Source: Silene latifolia
Lineage: Eukaryota; Streptophyta; Magnoliopsida; Caryophyllales; Caryophyllaceae
Direction of reading: 5' to 3'
DNA: 64,000 nucleotides
Assembly: GCF_048544455.1 (NCBI RefSeq)
Contig: NC_133536.1
Coordinates: forward strand, 165,278,825-165,342,824
The position numbers and the translations under genes are program-made. The notes below the pieces were generated by a model. It searched no databases. It saw nothing but the letters and a program-made list of their open reading frames with translations, and was not told the origin of the DNA. This document shows positions 50,090 through 60,840 of the stretch, piece after piece (within the stretch, counting starts at the first letter, position 1; every line of letters begins with the position of its first letter).

Positions 50090-50500
50090 CCTGGTGAAGA
50101 GATATTCTATGTGGATGTACTTCCGCCATGGCAAATGTATTTTTATGGTGCAGCAAGACGTGATGGAGCCGGAGCTGGTGTTGTATTCTTGTCTCCCAAA
50201 GGTCATGTGTTGCCTTACTCCTTTGTGCTCACTGAACTGTGCTCAAACAATGTGGCAGAGTATCAAGCTTTAATCTTAGGACTTCAAATGGCAATTGAAA
50301 TAGGGGTCAAAGATTTAGACATCTACGGAGATTCTTTGTTGGTAGTGAACCAAGTCCTTGATGAATTCGAAGTGAAGAAAGATGATCTCATTCCCTACCA
50401 TCAATATGCAATCCAGTTACTTAACAAGTTGAATTGTGTTCATATTGGACATGTGCCAAGGAGTGCCAATAAGTTGGCTGACGCGCTTGCTAATCTGGTA
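50090..50500 (+). pseudogene. G1 second (archaeal-type) RNase H
   Basis: GAGAGVVFLSPKGHVLPYSF, NNVAEYQALILGLQMA, IYGDSLLVVNQV and HVPRSANKLADALA form an additional RNase H after the Gypsy one. This is diagnostic of the Tat group. Fossil. Confidence 0.9.
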
Positions 50501-50639
50501 GCCACTTTGGCACTGGGGGCAGAGAAAGTCACGATAATTCCGGTTTGCAACCGTTGGGTAGTACCGCCGCTAGAAGGAGAAGAAACTGCAGAGTCGTCTA
50601 ACATGATTAGTGTCTACCAAGTCGATAATGATGATTGGC

Positions 50640-53621
50640 GACAACCTAACATCGATTTCTTGGAACATCAAAAGCTTCCTGATGAACCTAGACATAAGAT
50701 AGAGATTCGTCGTCGTGCTCCAAGGTTCATATATTATAAGGGAATACTTTACAGACGATCGTTCCTCGGGCAATGGCTAAGATGTCTTAGTGAAACTGAA
50801 GCTTCTGAAGCCATGTACGAAACTCATTCGGGTGTTTATGGCGCTCATCAATCCGGTCCAAAGCTTCATGATCGTGTGAAAAGAATGGGGTACTATTGGC
50901 CAACCATGGTGCAAGATTGCATGGACTTTGCGAAGAAGTGTGATGCTTGTCAGTTCAATGCAAATTTCATACATCAACCTCCAAAGCTCTTGCATCCTAC
51001 CATTTCGTCATGGCCCTTTGAAATGTGGGGACTAGATGTTGTAGGACCCATCACTCCAAAAGCATCAAATGGGCATGAATACATCCTCACTGCAACAGAT
51101 TATTTCTCAAAGTGGGCAGAAGTTGTCAGTGTACGTGAAGTAAAAAAGGAAACTGTTGTTGATTTCATTTGCACTCAAATCATCTTTCGGTATGGTGTAC
51201 CACAACTGATGCGTGTCTAAAATATGATGTTTCACACTTTATTCTACACGCATTTCAGAGCTCAAATGTGCAATATATGCCATTATTTCCCTATTTTCCT
51301 CTACTTTCGTGTTTTTGTCTATTATTGCAGAAATATGAAGAATTGAGCGGAAATCGAGCCGAATCCGTCCCTAAGTAATTAACATTGCATTTGACATGAA
51401 GTATTGACTCGAGGAATGAGCTTGGTGCGCGTTTCAAGGCCTAAAGATAGCAAAAGAAAGGGTGCGTACGAGTTTAACGAGCAAAGAAGCATTTCACGAT
51501 ATTGCAGCCCAATTCAGATGGCCGTATCTCGAGTTCTATAGCAGATAATCAAGTGATTCCAATTGGAGGTGACAGCTTATCCTCTTAGCTTTCCAACTCC
51601 ACGTAGAACGCTTGATTTGACCAAGTAACGAAGAAATGGCAGCTGTTTTAAGATCGGTGCGCGCTGCAGGAATCGTCAGAATGCTATTCTGTACAACACT
51701 CTTGGTCGATCGACTGGTCCAAGTGGTCGATCGACCACCCCACGGGTTCCAGTAGCTACTGTTCGCTGCTACTTAGTCGATCGACTGATGCTTATGGTTG
51801 ATCGACTGAACAACGGGTCTGACGCAAAATAAAAGATCGAGATTAGAAGCCCAATTGTAATTAGGTTTTCGAGTAGGGTTTTACGTGACTCTCTTATTTA
51901 ACGTAACCCCTGCCTACCTTTGAAGGAGGCATTCATTAGCTTAGTTTAGATCTGAATTCATTCGCTACATTAGTTTACTTTATCAAATTGGTTCTTTAAT
52001 AAAGTTCTTTGCTACGGATTCAATTCTTGCCTTTTGCTTCGGTAATTACCATTCTTTTATTTACAGTTTTGCTTTGTTAGATTTATTCTTGCTAGATAGA
52101 ATCCCAAAGCCCTAGTTATAGTTTTATGCGAGTTTATCCATTCAATATTTCAATTATGCAATTCTCTATGCTTGTGATCAATTTAGTTTTCGTTATTAAT
52201 TCCTTTATGTCTAGCTAAATACCTTTGCTAGGATGTAGGCGAACTTAGCGAAGATGGCATACGAATAGGAGACCCTCGGATTAGGGCTTGGTCGATCGAC
52301 TGGGGTAGCTGGTCGATCGACTGGGGTAGCTGGTCGATCGACTGACTTCGTGTTTGATTTGCTTCGTTTGAATCGTTAAGTGCAATATCTATCAATGAGA
52401 CCTAGCGGAGACTTGTTAGATACTTAGTTTTGACCAACCCGTAGATCGAAAGATAGGGAAGGACTTAGATTAACGATTTAAGACGGCTAGATTGCTAGAT
52501 CGAAAGATAATGTAATTTAGTTTGCATTAGGATTCATTAATCAAGAACGAGAGTTAGTATTAATGAGACTTAGGGATTAGTAGCATAGGCCGAGAGGTAG
52601 CCACTAATTAACATGGACCGAGAGGACTTGTTTTCCCCATCACCCACGACTGTAGTTCGAGACTTACCTAGACTTATGTGCCATCGTAGCTGTAGTGACC
52701 CGATCATCCTAGCTCCTTTTTATCATTAGTTTACATCTATTTTTGTTATTTGCTCTTTTATTTTCGCATTTAGACTTAGATTCTTTCCATATCAAAACCC
52801 CCACAATTGTTACCGATAGACTGAAATAACAGCAACTATAACTCCCCCGCCTCTCTGTGGTTCGACTCTTACTACCGCTTGCTAGTAGTAGTTCGGAATT
52901 TATAAATATTATTTTTGATACTCACTTCGACAGGTATCAACAACGCATCATAACTGATAATGGCAAGCCGTTCTTTAACAAGTTGATGAGAAGTCTCGCT
53001 GAAAAGTTCAAATTTAAACAATACAAGTCTTCCATGTACAATGCTCCGGCAAATGGCTTAGCTGAAGCTTTTAATAAGACACTATGCAATTTGTTGAGGA
53101 AGTGGTGGCGAAGTCAAAGCGTGATTGGCATGAGAGAATCGGTGAGGCATTGTGGGCCTATCGTACTACATACAAGACACCCACTCAAGCAACCCCGTAT
53201 GCGTTGGTGTATGGAGTTGAAGCCGTGTTGCCATTAGAACTTCAAATTCAATCTTTAAGAATTGCCATTCAGGAAGAGCTTACAAGTGATGACAATGACA
53301 AGCTGCGCTTAGAAGAGTTGGAAGCTTTAGATGAGAAAAGGTTGCAAGCACAACAAAAGCTACAGTGTTATCAAGCACGGTTGTCACGCGCATTCAACAA
53401 AAAGGTGCGCCCTCGATCTTTTCAGGCAGGAAGACTTGGTGCTCGCGGTAAGAAGGCCGGTCATTACTTCTCATAAACCTAAAGGCAAGTTCACTTCCAA
53501 GTGGGATGGGCCATATGTCGTGCAAGAAGTATACACCAATGGTGCTTTCAAGATTGTTGATGAAGACAGTGTTCATGTAGGGCCGATCAACGGAAAATTC
53601 TTGAAGCGCTACTACTCCTAA
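50640..53621 (+). pseudogene. G1 integrase, split by a solo LTR
   Basis: Zinc finger THSGVYGAHQSG...CDACQ (50,820-50,955), WGLDVVGPITP and DYFSKWAEVV, then the solo LTR (51,207-52,939), then IITDNGKPFFN, NGLAEAFNKTL, AYRTTYKTPTQATPY and the C-terminal SKWDGPYVVQEV...GKFLKRYYS to 53,621. Fossil. Confidence 0.9.
51207..52939 (+). mobile_element. Solo LTR of a third Athila-like family
   Basis: A 1,733-bp insertion in G1 integrase, starting TGATGCGTGTC and ending GGTATCA, flanked by perfect ACAAC duplications (51,202-51,206 and 52,940-52,944). Its ends resemble the reverse complements of the G2 and G3 LTR ends, so its sense is plus. Six TCGATCGA cores (51,703-51,785 and 52,290-52,342). A solo LTR is what unequal recombination between two LTRs leaves behind. 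No gene inside. Confidence 0.85.
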
Positions 53622-54020
53622 GCATGAGGCTAAACTGCATAAGCTCCTAAGCATGAGGCTAAACTGCATACCACAACAAAAAAAAACAACAAAAAAAAAA
53701 GAAGAAAAAAAACCAAAACACCAAAAAAGAAGAAAAAAAACCAAAACACAAAAAAAAAAAAAAACCCACAAAAAAAAAAAAGAAAAAAAAATCCTTCCCT
53801 GAATTACGTAGGCTTGATCTTGCAGAGTACTTGGGTATTTTGTGAGTACGTAGGCAACTTAAGTAAGTCTTACTTAGGTGCAGCCACACCCCCAAACAAA
53901 AAAAAAAAAACTCCTTTTCTGAACTACGTTGGCTTGATCTTGCAATTTGTCTTCCTTGGTCACTTTGCGAGTACGTAGGCAGTTTGAACAAATGCTTTGT
54001 TCAAATGCAGCCACACCAAA
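53622..54020 (+). repeat. G1 3' region: duplicated ACGTAGGC units
   Basis: A 28-bp duplication right after the integrase end (53,620-53,672), an A-rich tract, then two diverged units of roughly 105 bp (about 53,791-53,890 and 53,912-54,016), each with a CTGAA-T/C-TACGT-GGCTTGATCTTGCA start, GAGTACGTAGGCA middle and GCAGCCACACC end. Such units are common in Tat-group 3' regions. Confidence 0.7.
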
Positions 54021-55440
54021 AATTCAAACCTCTCAAAAAATTGCTCCTGGCCCGCAAGAGTTTAAACTGTGCACGACTTAATAAACTTCAAATCGGTCGG
54101 TCTTTAAGGATAAGGATAGTCTTGATCATTGACGGATTTTGCCACAAGGAAAAAAGATGTTCTTGTATCTTCTAGATCTCCAAGTACCTTGCCTTCCTTC
54201 GAACAAGTGTAGACCATGAGTAGTCGACGATCCTTCAGTTATCCTTGATTATCGATCAAGCAAGCTTCAAGGAACATCGTTCATGCTCTTTTTACTATCC
54301 AAATCTTCCAAGCTCTGCTTCATATGGGTCATCGCACTCCTTCTTCCACATGGACATAGAGAGCCTTGCAAAGACCTTCGAACAAATCTCGCCTTGCATA
54401 ACGGATTGATGGGAGTATCTTGAAATCCTCATACGTTGGACTTGGTCAAGGGAGTATCGAAGTGTTCCACCTCAAATTTCTCGGCATCTACCTTGGATTC
54501 CTCGTCGTCTCTCACGGTCTTCAACGGTCCATGGGCAAGTTTATGCTTTGCATGATGGCTTAAATAAGAAATCGAAATAACTTGCTCCGTGGAATGCTTT
54601 AAACTGTCTAACCATTGTCAAGACGGTCCATTGCTTGCTTCTTGATAACTTGGAGGAGAATCGAATTCATGCTCCAAATTTAAAATTTCTCGCAATCCTT
54701 GAAGTCACTTGAAGTATCCAATCGACCATGGTCAAGTCTTGAAATGATCCATCGGGATGCCTCAAATGCTTCAGTAGCCAACGGGGCATGTTCCTTACTT
54801 CTTGATAACTTGAAAGAGAATCGAACTTGTGCGGCCAAAATGTTTAAAAATTTCTCACGATCCTTGAAATGACTTGAAGTATCCTAGCGATCCATGGTCA
54901 AGTATCGAAATGATCCACCCAGGATGCCTCAAATGCTAAAGTGGCCAACGGGACATGTTGCTTGCTTCATAGCTTGGGAGAGAAATAAAACGAACCAACT
55001 CGGAGTTGCTTGAAATCCTCTTGCGTTTGACGAGACAAGTGTGTTGCTTGATGAGAGACCAAAATGAGCCATCTTGAAAGTTTCAAATTCTCCCGCGGTC
55101 GCCTCATAAGAGTATCAAGACGATCTAACTCGGACTTCCTCACGGTCGAGTAATTATTGAAATGATCTGATTCGGACTTTATACAATCTCCTGCGGTCAA
55201 CGATTGAGTTCTCATGGCCTGAAATTCCCGTGCAATCAACTAGCCAAGTTTCCAAATAGAAATGATTAGCTTGGAATGCCTTGAATTCTCTAACTGCTGT
55301 CACATAAGATCATTGCTCAAAGGAAGAACAAAATGACTCGCTTGAAATGTCTCGAATTCTCCAGCGATCGACGGACAACTTCATTGCTTGATAATTCGAA
55401 AGAGAATTGAAATGGCTAGTCTGAAACGTCATGACGATCC
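54021..55440 (+). repeat. G1 3' region: diverged tandem repeats, no gene
   Basis: Two clear units of about 165 bp (54,631-54,790 and 54,791-54,960) with shared CTTGATAACTTG, GAGAATCGAA, CTTGAAGTATCC and GATGCCTCAAATGC words; weaker copies continue to about 55,440. No open frame of note. Confidence 0.6.
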
Positions 55441-57160
55441 AAGATGACTTGTATAATACCTGCACACATTATCATATGACCAGGAAAAGGAGGGGACAAT
55501 ATATGTACATTCAAATCAAGATTTCTAAAAAAAGACATACATTAAGCTGTAAAACAAGGGCAATCACCTATGATTTGTGCAAATCAATTACAATCAGAAG
55601 TGACAAATTACTAGGAATCAGAAGTGTAACGCCCGGTTAAAAAAATGAAATGAAAGGAAATAAACACACTCTGTTTTAACATAGCTCACAGTCGTTACAC
55701 CACACATAGCTCTATTGTCTGCTGTTCCACCATCGGTGGTCGTGTTACTCGATGCTAGGTCTGTACGTCCAGTGACGATAATAAGACAGTTTCACCAGTT
55801 GACGAGTACGACGATGTCAGTATTGATCTGTATCCCACGCTGTCAGCTAGTTCGTCGATAACTTTCGCTGAAGTTTGTCGTCAGTCCTGGTTTGGGTAGA
55901 ACTCCGGACACCATCTCCACTCATCCTGCATCATTGACAGCTACAATACTCACCAGTTATTCTCGATCGCTCCCTCACGTCATTGTCAGATCGCCATGGG
56001 ATATCGTTTCTCACTGAGTGCTCGACGTCGTAACTCATTCGTCATTCATGATTTAGGATCGTTGTCTGGGTCACCGCCTAGTTAACAGCGATAAAATCCA
56101 ATTAGTCTTATATTGAGAAGGGAAACTGGGAATGACAGTATTTCAAAATTTTGCCGATCGCAGTCAAGAATTTGGACAAACTCGAGGAACTTTGGGTTCG
56201 CTACTGCTACTAGCAATTGATGTCATCCCAAATGTTCAAAAGCAAAAGTAAATATGTTATGTATACCGGGACAAGAGGACAAAAGAAAATGTACTGGGCA
56301 TACATAGCATGTTTACTTGTTCTGAACTCAATTGGAAAACAAAGCAAAAAAACCAAGGCAAGTTATACGGAAAAGAAGAGACATACCTTTTGTTCACTTC
56401 AGTGAGAATGAAACGGAAGGTGAAAAATAAGAGGGCATGATTTGAAGAAGGTCAAACAATTGAAATATACCTTTGTCAGACCTGGGTGCAGTCGTGTGAA
56501 TGTAGGAGACGAAAGCTGGTAGGTAGGCGCGTTTCCGTACACAAGATGGTGCGTACCTTTGCTACACTTGAGTGCCGAATGTGGTTACTTTTGGCTAAGA
56601 AATTTATGTGTGCAAGGTAAATGAGTTTAAGCAAAATGGTTATGCAAGATGAATATTTATAGCCTTAGAAGCAGGGTTAATACCATTATTTCTGCAAAGT
56701 TTAATTGGGTAATTATGAGCAATTATGATAGAATTGATTTGTGTTGCCAAGATCACGGAGTGTAACGCAATTTTGAACAAAATTCTTTTTGCTCCATAAA
56801 CATTGAAATAAATGACAATGAGGAGATTTAGCGTTGACCAAGTCAAAGAGACGATAAAGGGAGAATCATGTTGATGCGTTGTGTCTTGTGTATTATTCCT
56901 CGAGGTCCCAAAATTGGATTAACGTAAAATTGTCAACGTGTATTTCGCAAGTGTGTTACCGTGGTTACAAAAGTTATCAAGGTGGGAGCACGATCAAGTA
57001 AAGATGGATAAAAAAAGTCGTCCAGTAAATCAAAAAATCAAAATTACTAAAGAGCGCCCCTAAATTACTCATATCGCCCCTAAAATTCATTTCTTTTTCC
57101 AAGTTTGCCCTTCTCTCTACTTTAACTCTCTAAAACTTGTTTTTTTCCGGAAAAATTTAA
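55441..57160. other. Stretch without a recognisable gene
   Basis: A purine-rich AGGAAAAGGAGGGGACAA at about 55,482-55,499 could be the G1 polypurine tract, but the TG-start that should follow is not convincing. At 55,628 TGTAACGCCCGG looks like an LTR start but I found no matching end. The remainder is unassigned. Near 57,040-57,090 two GCGCCCCTAAA/TCGCCCCTAAAA words precede the transposase gene and may be inside the left terminal repeat of the MULE. Confidence 0.4.
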
Positions 57161-57706
57161 ATGAGTGACGGAAATCCTTTTTTTAATTATCTTTTTAATT
57201 CGTACAATAATGATAATTCGTACAATAATGATAATTCGTACAACAATGATGGATATCGATTTCAAAACGATTGGAATGCCGAACAACATTATCGGTACGA
57301 CGATCAACAATATAGTTACGGTAATGGTGACGGTAGTGGTTATGGAGACGGTAGTAACACGGGAAATTACAAGGAAGCTGAAAATACGCAAGACAATGAA
57401 AACACGCAAGAGAATGAGGTAATTTTGACGCATTTTTATATTGTTATTACGTAAAACGCGTAGGACCCGACCCAGAAAAAATGATTTCGTGTGAGATTCA
57501 CGAAATAGCCCAGGAAAAGTCGTGCAAATCTCACGAATCGCTTTAGGACCAATTCGCGTAAAACACACGAAATAGCCCAGGACCATTCGTGTGAAGTACA
57601 CGAAATGGCCCAGGTTTTTTCGTGTGCTTTACACGAATCGGCCTGTGCTATTTCGTGTATTTCACACGAATGGGCTCAGTTGTTTCGTGTATTTCACACG
57701 AATGGA

Positions 57707-57758
<52 letters not shown>

Positions 57759-60549
57759 TTTTTTGTATACGTTTAATTTTTTTTTTTTTTTAAATATACG
57801 TTCTGTGTTTCACATGAGTGCACTTTTATTTTTTTTTTAATTTTTAAAAAAACGGTTAATGGATTTAATTAGGAAAATTATGAAGATCCCGGTGAAGAGA
57901 ATGTTGATTACGGTGATAATTTTGTATTTAGCCATCCGTTTAACACATTTGAAGATGCATTTGATCGTTGTGATGAAGTTGCATATGGGTTAGGCTTTCA
58001 TTTGGTAAAGGCTAAGTATCACATGGAAAAGAGTCCTCCGTATAAAATAGTGAAATGTGACCGACACGGACCGTATAATAGCAAGGCTAAGGATCCTTTG
58101 AAACCGCAAAGAAAATCGAAGACCAAAAAATTTATGTGTCCATTTTCATTAAGAATGATTAAAAAAGGTGAAGGTGTGTGGGTTGTTGTTCCGAAGTGCG
58201 GTGTTCACAATCACAAGTTTGGTAAGTTTCTAGAAGGTCACAGGCGTAGAGCGAAATTTACTGAAGAACAGAAAGAATTGATTAAGCAGTATCGACAGTC
58301 TCACGTGAAACCGGGGATGGTTAGACATGCTTTTACGCTTCGGTATCCTGATCAACCGCCCCGATTCTCAAAACAAATTTATAATGAGAATGCCCGATTG
58401 AGTGCGAAGGATAAAGATGGGAGAAATAGTGTGCAATATATGTTGCATTTAGCGAACCGAGCTAACTACATTAGTGAGTCCGTCAAACATCCTGAAACAA
58501 AAAAACTTACACATGTTTGGTTTACTCATCCAGAGTCGGTGAAGATGTTTAAAGCGTGGCCAAATGTTATTCTAATCGACTCCACTTACAAGACAAATAA
58601 ATACGGTCTTATATTGGTTCAATGTGTAGGTGTCACACCCGTTGGAAAAAGTTTTTGATTGGTTACGCGTTAATTGAGAATGAGGGTAAAGAAGGGTATA
58701 ATTGGGTTTTGAGAAGGTTAGAGTCATTGTTGGAACCAGGTGTGAGGCCAACAGTCATAGTTACGGATCACGAGCGTGGTCTACTTGCTGCACTTCCTGG
58801 TGTATTTCGTACTTCCCATCATTTCTTGTGCTTATTTCACGTATACACTGCAATTGAGGCTAGAGCAACGAACATGGAGAGGAATGGTAATTTTGGGAAA
58901 GCGTTAGCACACGGTGCTTGGAAGAAAGTTGTTGAAGCTAAAACATTTGATGAATGTACCATGGAGTGGAATGAGTTGCGGAAAAAATATTGTTGTCATC
59001 CCGCACTTATCGGTTATCTTGAGTTGACTTGGTGGCATAAAATCCATATGTTTGGCAAATGCTTTACTAATTTGGTGCTTCATTTTGGCAACACAACTAC
59101 GTCTAGAGTTGAGTCCGCTCATGCTCAATTGAAGATGTGGTTAGGATCAGCTGAACTTACTCTTGACAGTATATGGAAACGGGCTGATGTTATGCTTCAC
59201 GGGCAACATATTGAAATTCGTAAAACGCTGGAAGATTCTATAAGCAAGACAGTTGTTACTAATATGTATTATGGGAATATATTTTCAATGTTGAGTGGAA
59301 GAGTTTCGGCGACCGTCATTGAAGCAATGTTAGTGGAATATAATCGTGGGACTGATCTGGGTTATTATTTGGAGGAGAATTGTGGTTGCACATTATGGAC
59401 GACCCATAAGCTATTGTGTGCTTGTCGGTTACATACAGTTTTCCATGAAGGTAAAAGAATTCATCCTGATGATTTACATGTGTTTTGGTCACGGTTAGCC
59501 TACACGAATTCCAGTCATCGGCGTTCTCGCCATAATGATGTGATGGAGGACCTTTTCGATAAAGTTCGGGCGGCCCACCATTCGGTCCAAAGAGATGTAA
59601 TTGAGTCATTGTTCAGTAAGTTGTATCCTGAGGACGAGGTTATTGAGGAACCTGAAATAAAAGATACAAGGAAAGGTCGTCCAAGGAAGTCCAATACCCG
59701 TAATAAATCTGCTTTCGAACATGCCAGACGTAGTTACCCGAGTACGTCAACCAGTAACGGTGAAGGTATGCTAATATTTAGTTAATTTAAATTAATGTTA
59801 ATATGTAGTTAATTTAAATTTATAATAATTGTTTTTGTTTATATTTTTCATTAATTAATTGTTAATGTTAATATGTAGGTGGTGATGGACCCCCTCTTGA
59901 GCTTAATTATAACTGTATAACAGACGTCGGTCTTTTCGATTATCAGTATTGTATGCCTGAGGCGGTCATTGATGGGTTTTTAGGGTTTTTTAACCCGGAA
60001 GGTGATGGTCATTGTGGTTTTCGGGTTATGTCGCATGCAAAAACAGGAAATCAAAAGAATTATCTCGAGATGCGAAAACAGTTGATGGTGGAGTTGCAAC
60101 AGAACATCTATATGACTCTCTACTATGGTGAGCGAAACAGTGCTTGTAGACGAATCAAATGGGCTCATCATACACCATGTCATAAGCCAAATTGGATGGA
60201 GGCCAATGATTTGCATGGTTTTGCAACATTGTTCAACTGGACAATATGTTTCGTGACTCTCCAAGTTAACCTAATCGGTGAACGTGTATGGACCGGTTCT
60301 AACACGTACCTACCTCTACGACCAGTTCCAGGTGTCAGGGCCCCATATGGTATTTTATGGATTCTTTTTACAGGTAATCATTTAATGCGTCTACGCATGG
60401 ATGATAATTGTGCCATGCCTCCCATCAGCGAGCAGTGGATCAATAATCGGCATAATGACGTCGCGTATTATGAAAACATTTATACCGAAAGACTTGATTT
60501 GTGGTGGCAATTTGTATTTTCGGGTTTGATGTTTAACCCGTTTACTTAG
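57161..60549 (+). CDS. FAR1-MULE transposase fused to an OTU cysteine protease
   Basis: Three exons inferred: 57,161-57,418, 57,873-59,765 and 59,879-60,549, with GT-AG introns and matching phases. Exon 1 codes an Asn/Tyr/Asp/Gly-rich head. Exon 2 has a FAR1-type zinc-binding domain (residues about 105-195: KCDRHG, MCPFS, GVHNH), then a MULE transposase with DSTYKTNKYG (first catalytic Asp, about residue 322) and VTDHERGL (second, about 384), CLFHVY, and a SWIM-like CGC...CAC pair. Exon 3 is an OTU-type protease: DGHCGFR (Asp and Cys), a NDLHGFATLFNW block and GNHLMRLRM (His), so the triad looks present. Exons sum to 2,822 nt, one short of a codon multiple; the T run at 58,652-58,656 appears to lack one T, giving a frameshift (or a sequencing error). 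Expected length about 940 residues. Confidence 0.82.
57485..57708 (+). repeat. Left array of 33-bp palindromic repeats (seven units)
   Basis: Units start at 57,486, 57,519, 57,553, 57,586, 57,619, 57,652 and 57,684. The core is the 19-bp palindrome TTCGTGTATTTCACACGAA (7-bp arms, 5-nt centre), with arms best kept in the last four units. Spacers contain GGCCCAGG-like words. Confidence 0.92.
57709..57751 (+). repeat. Run of 43 T after the left array
   Basis: Uninterrupted T run immediately after the last palindrome unit; more T runs follow to 57,840. Confidence 0.9.
59766..59878 (+). other. Intron 2, between transposase and OTU exons
   Basis: Donor GAAG|GTATGC, acceptor TATGTAG|GTGG, phase 1. 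AT-rich, 113 bp, contains two TTAATGTTAATATGTAG-like words (near 59,790 and 59,862), either of which looks like a 3' splice site. Confidence 0.75.
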
Positions 60550-60629
60550 TTATTGTAATATTTTAGAAATTTGACATATTGAACTTAGTTAATTGAGAAT
60601 TTATTATGAAAACATGTCCAACCAAATTG

Positions 60630-60840
60630 AAATTAGAAGTTCAACATCTAAAAAAAAAAAAAAGTCCAACATCTAAAAAAAAAAGAAGTCCATCATCTAA
60701 ATAAAAACAAGTCCAACATCTAAATAAAAACAAGTCCAACATGTAAAATAAAAGAAGTCCAACAAAATAAAAAACACAACTCCAACAGAATAAAAACCAG
60801 AAGTCCAACAAAATAACAACTAAAAGTCCAACATCTAATA
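60630..60840. repeat. Short tandem repeat at the tail-to-tail junction
   Basis: About nine copies of an AAGTCCAACATCTAAA-type unit, 18-24 bp each, with A-rich spacers. Lies in the 3' regions of both convergent genes. Confidence 0.8.

Larger units (their letters stand above)
23320..55440 (+). mobile_element. Tat-lineage Gypsy element G1, host of three insertions
   Basis: Plus-strand Ty3/Gypsy element present in four pieces: 23,320-26,103, 35,613-36,771, 48,422-51,206 and 52,940 to about 55,440. Order gag, protease, linker, RT, RNase H, second (archaeal-type) RNase H, integrase. The second RNase H between RNase H and integrase is the hallmark of the Tat group (Ogre/Retand relatives). Its 5' end is replaced by C2 at 23,320. 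I could not find its LTRs; a purine-rich stretch near 55,480 may mark the 3' LTR edge. It must be older than G2, G3 and the solo LTR. Broken in several places besides the insertions. Confidence 0.85.
57419..57872 (+). other. Intron 1 of the transposase-OTU gene
   Basis: Donor GAG|GTAATT, acceptor TTAATTAG|GAA, phase 0. Holds the 33-bp palindrome array and long T runs. Joining exons keeps the frame ENE-ENYEDPG. Confidence 0.7.

Noticed and set aside
55628-55660. TGTAACGCCCGG as the start of another LTR
   Set aside because: No matching end, second copy, primer site or target duplication could be found.
57591-57840. Open frames through the palindrome array as genes
   Set aside because: A 33-bp period leaves a frame open automatically; the array lies between good splice sites of the transposase gene.
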